Shown here one piece after another: positions 26,403 through 34,885 of a DNA stretch of 64,000 nt (within the stretch, counting starts at the first letter, position 1; each line of letters starts with the position of its first letter). The stretch covers positions 1-64,000 of the forward strand of contig DATAUG010000259.1 of the NCBI GenBank assembly GCA_036268355.1, in the 5' to 3' direction. The notes under the pieces are model-generated. The model saw only the letters and a list, made by a program, of their open reading frames with translations. It was not told the DNA's origin and ran no database searches. Position numbers and translations under genes: made by a program. The DNA is from DASQPJ01 sp036268355. GTDB lineage: Bacteria > Actinomycetota > Actinomycetes > Sporichthyales > Sporichthyaceae.

Positions 26403-26433
26403 CCGCCAGGCCTGTTCGTGGCGTCCGGGCGGA

Positions 26434-28815
26434 TCAGGCCGGGACGTCGGCGGGGGCGGCGTGGACCAGCGTCAACTCGGTCGCCACGTCCTGTCCCTGA
26501 CTGACCGTCAGATCACGGCCGGTGGGCTGGTAGCCGACGGCGAGAAGGCGGTAGGACCCGGCGGGGACGTCGGCGAAGGCGTAGCGGCCGGTCGCGTCGC
26601 AGTTGGCCCGCGCCACCACGGCGCCGGTGGCGTCCTGGAGCCAAACCCGGGCGCCGGGGATCTCGTGACCGTCGGGCCCGCGCACCGCACCGCGCACCGC
26701 CATCCCGGACACCAACGTCACGTCCACCTGCAGGTGCCCGACTGCACCGGAGTCGTCGCCGAGGTGCACGGCGCAGGCGTACGGGCGGTGCCCGGGATGA
26801 CGGACCACCAGGACCACGTCGGTCTGGTCGGCCGCAGCGAACCCGAACACACCGGAGGCGTCGCTGCGGCCATGGCCGAGCTGCCGGCCGGCGGTGTCCA
26901 ACACTGTCCAGACCGCGCCTGCGACCGGGGCACCGGAGGCGTCGCGAACCACCGCCTGCGCGTCCGACGACCCACCGACCGAGGCGGTGGATGACGGGCC
27001 GACCGTCGCCCGAGGCGCAGCGGCGACCGGCTCGACCGGCTCGACCGGCGCGCCGGCGAGCACCGGCGGATGCGCCCGGTCGGCGCCCGAGCCGATGATC
27101 GGGTTGGCACCGGGGGCACCGGAGGCCGCCCAGCCCGCAGAATCACCGTCGGAGGAACGACGCGGCGCAGTAGGCACGTCTGTCAGCTTCGCAGAAACCG
27201 CGGCGGTAACCGAAGGCGGCACGACGTGATGGATGGCAATCGCTTCGGCGATCGCCGCCGGCATCAGAGCCGCCTCGGCCGCGCCCTCGTCGGCCACCAC
27301 CGGCAGTGCGGTCTCGCCGGTCATGCTCAGGTCCAGCCTGCGGATGTTGACCAGCACGGCGGTCAGCACCGCGGCCAGCAGCAGGATCACCGCGGCCCAA
27401 CGCGCGGCCGCGGTCGAGCCGACGACCTGGGCCTGCAACAGGTTCATCGGGTTGACCCCGTGCTGGGCCAAAAAGTCCTTGGCCTGGTTGGCGCCGACGG
27501 TGGACAGCAGCGCGACGCCCAGCGACCCGCCGACCTGCTGGGAGGTGTTGATGATCGCGCTGGCCACGCTGGCGTCGCGCGGCGCCACCCCGATCGTGGC
27601 GGCGTTGAACGACGGCACGAACACGCATCCGAGGCTGAGCCCGATCAGGATCAACGCGGGCAGCAGATTGGCGGTGTAGGTGGCAGTCGTCGAGAGGTGG
27701 GACAGCAGGACCGCGCCGACCGCGGCGCCCAGCAGACCGGAGCCGAGGATCAGCCGGGGCGGCACCTTGTGCCCGATCGCGCTCACGACCCCCGAGGACA
27801 CGATGATCCCGCCGGTGATCGCCAGAAAGCCGACCCCGGTCTTGACCGGCGAGTACCCCAGCACGCCCTGCATGAAGAACGTCAGGACGAAGAACACCCC
27901 GAACATCGCGACCGAGGCCAGGCCGACGGCCACGTTCGCACCGCCGCGCGTACGGTCGCCGAGCACTCGCAGCGGGAGCACCGGGTTGGGGACCATCCGC
28001 TGGCTGACGATGAAAAGTGCGAGCAGCCCGACGCCAAGGCCGAGCAGGCCGAGCGTTCGCGGTTGGCCCCAGCCGTGCCGCTCGGCCTCGGAGAAGCTGT
28101 AGACGAGGCTGATCAGGCCCGAGGTGACCAGGATGGTGCCGAGCATGTCCAGCCGGCCGGGATGCTCACCGCGGTGCTCGCCGAGAAGCAGATACGCCCC
28201 GGCCACGGTGAGTGCGGCGATCGGGATGTTGATGTACATGGTCCAGCGCCAGCTGGCGTACTCGGTGAGGACGCCACCGAGAACCAGACCGACAGCCGAC
28301 CCGCCGCCGGCCACCGCGCCGAAGATCGCGAACGCCTTCGCTCGTTCCCGCGCGTCGGAGAAGGTGTTGGCCAGCAACGCAAGCGCCGCCGGAGCGAGCA
28401 GCGCCCCGAACAAGCCCTGAGCCGCCCGGGCGGACAGCAACATCGTCAGGTTCTGGGCGGCACCGCCGAATCCGGAGGCGATGCCGAACCCGATCAAGCC
28501 GATCACGAAGGCCTTGCGCAGGCCCAGGTAGTCCGCGACCCGTCCACCGATCAGCAGCAGACCACCGAAGGACAACGTGTAGACGGTGATCACCCACTGG
28601 CGGTCCTCCGGGGAGATCCGCAGCGAGACGGTCATCGCGGGCAGCGCGACGTTGATGATCGTCGCGTCCACCACGATCATCAGCTGCGACAGCGCGATCA
28701 CGCCCAGGCCGAGCCACCGCCGGCTGTGGTCCGGGGCAGCGGTGGGCGCAGCGGGCACGTGACCGGGGTGCGTCCCGTTGCGGGAGGACCCCACGTCGGC
28801 CGAGGTCACCGACAT
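26434..28815 (-). CDS. DHA2-type MFS drug exporter fused to carboxypeptidase-regulatory-like domains
   Basis: Residues ~30-510 form a 14-helix MFS transporter of the EmrB/QacA group (VDATIINVALPAM, GGRVADYLGLRKAF, RAAQGLFGALLAPAALA, GPVLGG-type GLVLGGVLTEYASWRW). An Ala/Pro-rich linker follows (~515-620). Two beta-sandwich repeats of the CnaB/carboxypeptidase-regulatory kind come next (~622-700: AVVRDASGAPVAGAVWTVLD; ~705-780: VRGPDGHEIPGARVWLQDA, with YAFADVPAGSYRLLAVGYQP). Total 793 residues against ~500 for the family. The start overlaps the end of the TetR gene by 10 bases, so exporter and repressor are co-expressed. Substrate unknown. Confidence 0.88.
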   Translation of the reverse strand: MSVTSADVGSSRNGTHPGHVPAAPTAAPDHSRRWLGLGVIALSQLMIVVDATIINVALPAMTVSLRISPEDRQWVITVYTLSFGGLLLIGGRVADYLGLRKAFVIGLIGFGIASGFGGAAQNLTMLLSARAAQGLFGALLAPAALALLANTFSDARERAKAFAIFGAVAGGGSAVGLVLGGVLTEYASWRWTMYINIPIAALTVAGAYLLLGEHRGEHPGRLDMLGTILVTSGLISLVYSFSEAERHGWGQPRTLGLLGLGVGLLALFIVSQRMVPNPVLPLRVLGDRTRGGANVAVGLASVAMFGVFFVLTFFMQGVLGYSPVKTGVGFLAITGGIIVSSGVVSAIGHKVPPRLILGSGLLGAAVGAVLLSHLSTTATYTANLLPALILIGLSLGCVFVPSFNAATIGVAPRDASVASAIINTSQQVGGSLGVALLSTVGANQAKDFLAQHGVNPMNLLQAQVVGSTAAARWAAVILLLAAVLTAVLVNIRRLDLSMTGETALPVVADEGAAEAALMPAAIAEAIAIHHVVPPSVTAAVSAKLTDVPTAPRRSSDGDSAGWAASGAPGANPIIGSGADRAHPPVLAGAPVEPVEPVAAAPRATVGPSSTASVGGSSDAQAVVRDASGAPVAGAVWTVLDTAGRQLGHGRSDASGVFGFAAADQTDVVLVVRHPGHRPYACAVHLGDDSGAVGHLQVDVTLVSGMAVRGAVRGPDGHEIPGARVWLQDATGAVVARANCDATGRYAFADVPAGSYRLLAVGYQPTGRDLTVSQGQDVATELTLVHAAPADVPA

Positions 28816-29417
28816 CCGAAGTGTCCCGGCGCCAGCAGCGGCAGCATCACGTTGTCGACCAGGCGGTGCAGCAGATCGTCGTCCACCGGCTCACCGGTGA
28901 CCAGTACCCGAATCAACAGCGTGGCCGGCGCGAGCTGGCGGATGAGGTCCGCGTCGGGGGCGGTTATCACGCCTTCGCCGGTGTAGCGGCCGATCAGGTC
29001 GTCGATGGTCATCTTGCAACGGGCGATGTCGGCCCGGATGAGCGTGGCCAGCTCCGCGTCGTTCTGCATCGCGTTGACCATGCCCGCCATCAACCGGCCC
29101 TGACGCACGAACCGGTTCCGGGCGTTGGTGATCAGGGCCAGCAGGTCCGCGCGCAGATCACCGGTGTAGTCCGGGGCCAGGTGGGCGGTGTCGGTGACGT
29201 GCCGCACCGCAGCGCCGACCAGGGCCGGCTTACCCGGCCAACGGCGGTAGATGGTGGCCTTGCTGGCCCGGGCCCGGGCGGCCACGGCATCGATGGTGAG
29301 GCGCTCGTAGCCGATCTCGGTGAGCAGCTCGGCACAGACGTCGAGGATCTCCTGTTCACGCGGGGTGAACTCCTCGACGTCCAGCACCGCGGTCGACGAA
29401 CCCGACATTTCGGACAC
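28806..29417 (-). CDS. TetR/AcrR family regulator
   Basis: This 203-residue regulator has an N-terminal TetR DNA-binding domain (EQEILDVCAELLTEIGYERL, then IDAVAARARASKATIYRRWPGKPALV, residues ~20-70). The C-terminal ligand domain is related to TetR_C types of MFS-linked regulators. GTG 29417 and ATG 29408 are both possible starts. It is first in a two-gene operon with the MFS fusion and most likely represses both through the palindrome at 29440-29455. Confidence 0.92.
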   Translation of the reverse strand: MSEMSGSSTAVLDVEEFTPREQEILDVCAELLTEIGYERLTIDAVAARARASKATIYRRWPGKPALVGAAVRHVTDTAHLAPDYTGDLRADLLALITNARNRFVRQGRLMAGMVNAMQNDAELATLIRADIARCKMTIDDLIGRYTGEGVITAPDADLIRQLAPATLLIRVLVTGEPVDDDLLHRLVDNVMLPLLAPGHFGCR

Positions 29418-29439
29418 AGGGCCACCCTACGCGCAGATG

Positions 29440-29455
29440 AGTACGGAACCGTACT
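29440..29455. promoter_or_regulatory. Candidate TetR operator
   Basis: AGTACGG-AA-CCGTACT is a near-perfect 16-bp inverted repeat located 23 bp upstream of the TetR start. It lies in an AT-richer stretch where the promoter should be. Position and symmetry fit autoregulation by the adjacent TetR; not proven. Confidence 0.65.
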
Positions 29456-29494
29456 GTCATTTTGCACAGATTCGGTATGGAGGTGCTACTTCCG

Positions 29495-31345
29495 CTACTT
29501 GGCCTTCTTGCCGTCGGGCGACTCGTCTGTCGACAGTGCGGCGATGAAGGCCTCCTGGGGTACCTCGACCCGGCCGACCATCTTCATCCGCTTCTTGCCC
29601 TCCTTCTGCTTCTCCAGCAGCTTCCGTTTGCGGCTGATGTCGCCGCCATAGCACTTCGCGAGCACGTCCTTGCGGATCGCGCTGATGTTCTCCCGGGCGA
29701 TGATCCGCGCCCCGATCGAGGCCTGGATCGGCACCTCGAACTGCTGCCGGGGAATCAGCTGGCGCAGCTTCTTCGTCATCCGGGTCGCGTACTCCGGAGC
29801 CTTGTCCTTGTGCACGATCGCGGAGAAGGCATCGACCGGTTCGCCCTGGAGCAGGATGTCGACCTTGACCAGATCGGCCTCCTGCTCGCCCTTGACCTCG
29901 TAGTCCAGCGAGGCGTAGCCGCGGGTGCGGGACTTCAACGCGTCGAAGAAGTCGAACACGATCTCGGCCAGCGGCAGCGTGTACCGCAGCTCCACGCGGT
30001 CGGCGGACAGGTAGTCCATGCCGAGCAGCGCGCCGCGGCGGTTCTGGCAGAGCTCCATGATCGTGCCGACGAACTCGCTCGGGGACAGCACCGTGGCGCG
30101 CACCACCGGCTCGTAGACCGCCGCGATCTTGCCCTCCGGGTACTCGCTCGGGTTGGTGACGATGAATTCCTTGCCGTCGTCCTTCACCACCCGATAGACG
30201 ACGTTCGGGGCGGTGGAGATCAGGTCCAGGCCCGCCTCCCGCTCCAGTCGCTCGCGCACGATCTCCAGGTGCAGCAGGCCCAGGAAGCCGCAGCGGAAGC
30301 CGAATCCCAGAGCCGCCGAACTCTCCGGCTCATAGACCAGCGAGGCATCGTTCAACTGGAGCTTGTCCAGCGCCTCGCGCAGCTCGGGGAAGTCCGACCC
30401 GTCGATCGGGTACAGCCCGGAGAACACCATCGGCCTGGGCTCGCGATACCCGGCCAGGGCCTTGGTCGCCGAATGATGGGCATTGGTGATCGTGTCGCCG
30501 ACCTTCGACTGGCGGACATCCTTCACCCCGGTGATCAGGTAGCCGACCTCACCGACACCGAGACCCTCGGTCGGGGTCGGCTCGGGTGCGCTGACCCCGA
30601 TCTCGAGCAGCTCGTGGGTGGCCCTGGTGGAGAGCATCAAGATCTTCTCGCGGCGACTGAGGTGGCCGTCGATCACTCGGACGTAGGTCACCACGCCGCG
30701 GTAGGTGTCGTAGACCGAATCGAAGATCATCGCCCGGGCCGGGCCGTCCGGATCGCCGATCGGGGGCGGGACCTCGGCGACGATGCGGTGCAGCAGCGCC
30801 TCGACGCCCTCCCCGGTCTTCGCGCTGACCTTGAGCACGTCCTCGGGGTCGCAGCCGATCACGTGGGCCAACTCGGCGGCGTACTTCTCCGGCTGGGCGG
30901 CCGGCAGGTCGATCTTGTTCAGCACCGGGACGATCGCCAGGTCGTTCTCCAGGGCCAGGTAGAGGTTGGCCAGCGTCTGCGCCTCGATGCCCTGGGCCGC
31001 GTCGACCAGCAGCACGGCGCCCTCGCAGGCGGCCAACGACCGGGACACCTCGTAGGTGAAGTCGACGTGTCCGGGCGTGTCGATCAGGTTGAGCACGTGT
31101 ACCCGGCCGTCCAGCGCGGTCCACGGCAGCCGCACGGCCTGGCTCTTGATCGTGATGCCACGCTCGCGCTCGATGTCCATGCGGTCCAGGTACTGGGCGC
31201 GCATGTTGCGGGCGTCGACCACGCCGGTGAGCTGCAGCATCCGGTCGGCCAACGTCGACTTGCCGTGGTCGATGTGGGCGATGATGCAGAAGTTCCGGAT
31301 CAGTGCCGGGTCGGTACGACTCGGCGCCGGCGAGGAGGGCGGCAC
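29495..31345 (-). CDS. lepA: Elongation factor 4 (back-translocase)
   Basis: LepA is a ribosome-bound GTPase that remodels stalled elongating ribosomes. At 616 residues it is of normal length. The G motifs are CIIAHIDHGKSTL (G1), RGITIKS (G2), DTPGHVDF (G3) and NKIDLPAA (G4). The LepA-specific C-terminal domain ends in AKCYGGDISRKRKLLEKQKE. It starts at ATG 31345, divergent from ung with 145 bp between, which contains hairpins and GAGCGNAGCGAGC repeats. Confidence 0.97.
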   Translation of the reverse strand: MPPSSPAPSRTDPALIRNFCIIAHIDHGKSTLADRMLQLTGVVDARNMRAQYLDRMDIERERGITIKSQAVRLPWTALDGRVHVLNLIDTPGHVDFTYEVSRSLAACEGAVLLVDAAQGIEAQTLANLYLALENDLAIVPVLNKIDLPAAQPEKYAAELAHVIGCDPEDVLKVSAKTGEGVEALLHRIVAEVPPPIGDPDGPARAMIFDSVYDTYRGVVTYVRVIDGHLSRREKILMLSTRATHELLEIGVSAPEPTPTEGLGVGEVGYLITGVKDVRQSKVGDTITNAHHSATKALAGYREPRPMVFSGLYPIDGSDFPELREALDKLQLNDASLVYEPESSAALGFGFRCGFLGLLHLEIVRERLEREAGLDLISTAPNVVYRVVKDDGKEFIVTNPSEYPEGKIAAVYEPVVRATVLSPSEFVGTIMELCQNRRGALLGMDYLSADRVELRYTLPLAEIVFDFFDALKSRTRGYASLDYEVKGEQEADLVKVDILLQGEPVDAFSAIVHKDKAPEYATRMTKKLRQLIPRQQFEVPIQASIGARIIARENISAIRKDVLAKCYGGDISRKRKLLEKQKEGKKRMKMVGRVEVPQEAFIAALSTDESPDGKKAK

Positions 31346-31420
31346 GGGGGGATCCGTCCAGTTCGGCTAGGCGGGTACGCGGGCAGCGGCCATTCTCGCA
31401 GCGCTAACGTTCTTCAGTGA

Positions 31421-31496
31421 GCGAGCGCAGCGAGCGAACCAAGGTACGAGCACCTTGGTCACGGCCGACCGAGCGTAGCGAGGCCGAGCCGTGACC
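31421..31496. repeat. Hairpins and GAGCGCAGCGAGC repeats upstream of ung
   Basis: gcgagcgcagcgagcga (31421-31437) is found again, inverted, at 47826-47842. It is followed by a stem ACCAAGGT-acgagc-ACCTTGGT (31438-31459) and a second stem GGTCACGGC (31457-31465) with GCCGTGACC (31488-31496). The last arm contains the GTG start of ung, so folding could mask it. Confidence 0.6.
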
Positions 31497-32186
31497 ACCG
31501 CAACGGCGCGGCCGCTGGCCGAGTTGGTCGACGCCGGATGGGCGCGGGCGCTGGAGCCGGTGGCCGGGGCGATCGCCGGGCTGGGCGACTTCCTGCGAGC
31601 CGAACTGGCCGCGGGCCGTGGATATCTGCCCGCGGGCGCAAATGTGCTGCGGGCCTTCACCCAACCCTTCGACGCGGTCCGGGTGCTGATCGTCGGTCAG
31701 GACCCGTATCCGACGCCCGGGCACGCCGTGGGGCTGTCGTTCTCGGTGTCGCCGACGACCCGGCCGCTGCCGCGGTCGCTGCAGAACATCTTCCGCGAGT
31801 ACGGCGCCGACCTGGGTCTGCCGCCGCCGGCCGGCGGCGACCTGAGCCCGTGGGCGGCCCAAGGCGTACTGCTGCTCAACCGGGTGCTGACCGTGGCGCC
31901 CGGCAACCCCGGATCGCACCGCGGCAAGGGTTGGGAGGCCGTCACCGAACAGGCGATCCGGGCACTGGTGGATCGGGCCGGCGAACCACCGCTCGTGGCC
32001 ATCCTTTGGGGCCGCGACGCGGCGAGCCTGTCCCCGATGCTGGGCGAGGAGATCCCGCAGATCACCTCGGCGCACCCCAGCCCGATGTCGGCCGATCGCG
32101 GCTTCTTCGGCTCCCGACCCTTCAGCCGCGCCAACGAGTTGCTGACCGCACTGGGTGGCGAACCCGTCGACTGGCAACTGTCCTGA
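31491..32186 (+). CDS. ung: Uracil-DNA glycosylase, family 1
   Basis: This 231-residue enzyme removes uracil from DNA. The catalytic water-activating motif VLIVGQDPYPTPGHA (Asp71), the uracil-binding LLNRVLTV and the DNA-intercalating HPSPMSADRGFFG are intact. The start is GTG 31491, inside a hairpin arm. It converges with the SDR gene; the stops of both lie in one palindrome (32183-32197). A second, family 5 glycosylase is encoded at 5.1-5.9 kb. Confidence 0.95.
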   Translation: MTTATARPLAELVDAGWARALEPVAGAIAGLGDFLRAELAAGRGYLPAGANVLRAFTQPFDAVRVLIVGQDPYPTPGHAVGLSFSVSPTTRPLPRSLQNIFREYGADLGLPPPAGGDLSPWAAQGVLLLNRVLTVAPGNPGSHRGKGWEAVTEQAIRALVDRAGEPPLVAILWGRDAASLSPMLGEEIPQITSAHPSPMSADRGFFGSRPFSRANELLTALGGEPVDWQLS

Positions 32187-32197
32187 CGGTGCGTCAG
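32183..32197. repeat. CTGACG-N3-CGTCAG palindrome carrying both stop codons of convergent genes
   Basis: CTGACGGTGCGTCAG supplies the TGA of ung (32184-32186) on the plus strand and the TGA of the SDR gene (32194-32196) on the minus strand. It is the same 15-mer as at 2403-2417 and could also act as a short bidirectional terminator stem. Confidence 0.9.
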
Positions 32198-33066
32198 AGC
32201 GGGAACTTGGTACCGGTGAGCTCCTCCGACGCGGCCCACAGTGCCTTCGCCACGACCGCGTCGTAGGCCCGACCGCTCCGGCCGACCAACCTCGGGCCGC
32301 CGCGCATCTCGCCCGGGCCGTCCGGGCCGACGTAGCTGTCGCTGGGCAGGTCGACGGTCGCCGCGTACAGGGTCGGCGTGGCGCCGCCGACGGCGTCCTG
32401 CGCCAGGTGGTCGCCGAGGGTGAGCAGCGTGGTCACGACGGCGTTGCCGGTGTGCTTGCCCAGCCGGGTCGCCGAGTAACCCGGGTGGCAGGCCATGGCT
32501 CGAACCGGAGAGTTGACCGCGCTCAGGCGTCGGGCCAGCTCGGTGGTGAACAGCAGGTTGGCCAACTTCGACTGGGCGTAGGCCTGCCAGCGCAGGTAGC
32601 GGCGCCGGTGGAACGACAGGTCCGTCGGCTCGACCCGGCCGAAGCGATGGGCCAGCGAGGCGACGGTGACCACCCGGTCGGTGATTCGGGGCAGCAGCAG
32701 GTTGGTCAACGCGAAGTGGCCGAGGTGGTTGGTGCCGAGGTGGGTCTCGAAGCCGTCGACCGTGCGGCCACGGGGCACGATCATCACGCCCGCATTGTTG
32801 ATCAGCACGTCGACGGGGCCGTCCAGGCCGGCGGCGAACCCCCGGACCGAGGCCAGATCGGCCAGGTCGAGACGGCGAACCTCGGTGCTGGCGGTCATCC
32901 GGGCCGCCGCGGTCGCGCCGCGCACGGTGTCGCGGACCGCCAGCACCACGTGCGCGCCGGCGCCGGCCAGCGCCGCCGCGGCCGCCTCGCCGATGCCGCT
33001 GGTGGCCCCGGTGACCACAATCCGACGGCCCGTCAGATCGGGCAGGTCCGCTCGGGTCCAGGGCAT
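32194..33066 (-). CDS. Short-chain dehydrogenase/reductase
   Basis: This 290-residue SDR resembles retinol-dehydrogenase/protochlorophyllide-reductase types. The Rossmann motif TGATSGIG (~18-25), NNAG (~88) and catalytic YAQSKLAN are present. The substrate is unknown. ATG 33066 is chosen; the open frame further upstream overlaps the transglutaminase gene and is a shadow. It lies 11 bp after the transglutaminase gene and may share its transcript. Confidence 0.88.
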   Translation of the reverse strand: MPWTRADLPDLTGRRIVVTGATSGIGEAAAAALAGAGAHVVLAVRDTVRGATAAARMTASTEVRRLDLADLASVRGFAAGLDGPVDVLINNAGVMIVPRGRTVDGFETHLGTNHLGHFALTNLLLPRITDRVVTVASLAHRFGRVEPTDLSFHRRRYLRWQAYAQSKLANLLFTTELARRLSAVNSPVRAMACHPGYSATRLGKHTGNAVVTTLLTLGDHLAQDAVGGATPTLYAATVDLPSDSYVGPDGPGEMRGGPRLVGRSGRAYDAVVAKALWAASEELTGTKFPL

Positions 33067-33077
33067 GCCCGATCCTC

Positions 33078-33920
33078 TCAGGCCAGCCGGGTGACCTCGA
33101 CCACGACGCCGAGCGCGGTGCCGACCGGGCCGGAGTAGACGCCCTTGTGCGGCGGCACGTCCCAGTAGTCGCGGCCGCGCGCCACCACCACGTGCTCGGG
33201 ACCGACCGGCTTGCCGTTGGTGGGGTCGCCGGACGTCCAGTCGCCGTCCCACCACTGCACCCAGGCGTGGCTCTCGCCGGTGACCGTCGAGCCGATCTCC
33301 GCGGCGGGGTCCGGGTGCAGGTAGCCGGAGACGTAGCGGGCCGGAATGCCCAGGGAACGCAGCACCCCGACCGTCAGGTGTGCCAGGTCCTGGCACACCC
33401 CCTTGCGCTGTGTCCAGACCTCCATGGCCTTGGTGTGCACGCCGGTCGCGCCGGAAACGTAGGACACCTGGGAGCTCAACCAGTCGGCCACCTCGCGGGC
33501 CGCGGCCCGCGGCGGCAGATCGCCCGCCACCTCCCGGGCCGCCGTGCAGACCTCGATGTCGACCGCCGTGTACGGGGTCGGCGTCAGGTACTCGACATGG
33601 GTCTCGCGGACCCGCATGTCGCGCAGCACGTCCCAACCCACCGCCGCCAAAACCTGCGGCACCGGGTGGGTCTCCACGACGCTGTGCGCCTCGATGGTCA
33701 ATTCGGTGTGCGGGACGTGGACGTCGAACGCGGTCACCGCCGAGCCCCAGTAGTCGCGGTAGCGGGACACGGTAGCCCGCGGCGTGATCCGCACCCGGGT
33801 GTCCAGCGCGGTCTGCGAGGCGTCGGTCAGCGGCGTCATCCGGGCCTCGTTGTACGACGACAGAACATCGTCGGCGTAACGGAAACCGGTCAGGTGACGC
33901 ACCCTCAGCCGCCAGGCCAT
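33078..33920 (-). CDS. Transglutaminase-like protease family protein
   Basis: This 280-residue protein has the bacterial transglutaminase N-terminal domain (WRLRVRHLTGFRYADDV) and the papain-like core with catalytic Cys in KGVCQDLAHL, His in GESHAWVQWW and Asp in GDPTNGKP. It lies in the conserved trio with alpha-E and circularly permuted ATP-grasp proteins. Comparative genomics links that trio to peptide ligation or processing. The start at ATG 33920 overlaps the alpha-E stop; the longer frame adds an unconserved leader. Confidence 0.9.
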   Translation of the reverse strand: MAWRLRVRHLTGFRYADDVLSSYNEARMTPLTDASQTALDTRVRITPRATVSRYRDYWGSAVTAFDVHVPHTELTIEAHSVVETHPVPQVLAAVGWDVLRDMRVRETHVEYLTPTPYTAVDIEVCTAAREVAGDLPPRAAAREVADWLSSQVSYVSGATGVHTKAMEVWTQRKGVCQDLAHLTVGVLRSLGIPARYVSGYLHPDPAAEIGSTVTGESHAWVQWWDGDWTSGDPTNGKPVGPEHVVVARGRDYWDVPPHKGVYSGPVGTALGVVVEVTRLA

Positions 33921-34885
33921 CAGTTCGCCACCTCGACGGGTTCGCAGGCCAGATCGGCTGTCCACATCACCGGCGCGACGTGCGGGAAGTACTTGCGGGC
34001 CACTGCGTCGCTGACCGCCGAGCAGGTCTCCTGCAGGGCCTCCAGGTGCTCGGAGAAGTCCTCGAGCAGGTCACCCCGGCTGCGGAACTCCAGATCGGTG
34101 CGGACCCGGCCGAGCAACAGCCGTCCGGTGTCGTCGAATCCACTGCGGCGGGCAGCCGGGTCGAGCGTCTGGAGGCATTCCTCGGCCTGCGAGAGCGCGT
34201 AGAACACCGAGCGCGGCGAGAGCCGGTCGACCATCAGGAACTCGGCGGCGAGGTTCTCCCGCACCGGCCCGCGGTAGGTTCGCAGGTAGCTCTCGTAGCA
34301 GCCGGTGGAACGCAGCAACGTGCCCCACGAGGGCGCGCGACCGCCGGGCAGCGTGCGGAGCATCAGCAACCGGGCGGTCATGTCGGCTCGCTCCAGGCAG
34401 CGGCCCAGCGTGAGGAAGGTCCAGCCCTCGTCCCGGCTCATCGTCGCGTCGACCAACCCCAACATCACCGCGATCCGTTCCCGGATCCAGGCGAAGTACG
34501 GGTGCGGGCCCAACTGGTCGGCGCGCCGAAGCCGCGCGGGCAGGCCCATCCAGGTGGCGTTGAGCGCCTCGAAGATCTCCGCCGAGATCGTCTCCCGGGC
34601 CCCTCTGGCGTTCTCCCGGGCGGCGACGATGCACCCGGCGATGGCGCTGGGGTTGTCCGGGTCGTAGGCCAACTCGGCGAGCACCTGACCGGCGCCGGTG
34701 ACCGTGCGGGCACTCGGTTCGGTGACTCCCATGACCTCCATCAACGACGAGCACACGACCTCTTGGTCGACCCAGGGATCCTCGATCAGCATCTGCACGT
34801 GGACGTCGAGGATGCGCGCGGTCGAGTCGGCCCGCTCGAGGTAGCGACCGATCCAGAACACCGACTCGGCGATGCGGCTCAGCAC
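33920..34885 (-). CDS. Alpha-E domain protein
   Basis: This 321-residue, almost entirely helical protein shows the family start MLSRIAESVFWIGRYLERAD and internal repeats such as GRCLERADMTARLLML. The biochemical role is not known; it always accompanies the ATP-grasp and transglutaminase partners, suggesting a complex. It overlaps the ATP-grasp gene end by 7 bases and the transglutaminase start by 1. Confidence 0.9.
   Translation of the reverse strand: MLSRIAESVFWIGRYLERADSTARILDVHVQMLIEDPWVDQEVVCSSLMEVMGVTEPSARTVTGAGQVLAELAYDPDNPSAIAGCIVAARENARGARETISAEIFEALNATWMGLPARLRRADQLGPHPYFAWIRERIAVMLGLVDATMSRDEGWTFLTLGRCLERADMTARLLMLRTLPGGRAPSWGTLLRSTGCYESYLRTYRGPVRENLAAEFLMVDRLSPRSVFYALSQAEECLQTLDPAARRSGFDDTGRLLLGRVRTDLEFRSRGDLLEDFSEHLEALQETCSAVSDAVARKYFPHVAPVMWTADLACEPVEVAN

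Noticed and set aside
27070..28986. 638-residue plus-strand open frame
   Set aside because: Antisense shadow of the MFS exporter gene; rich in His/Gln/Arg/Asp, with no family similarity and no ribosome site.
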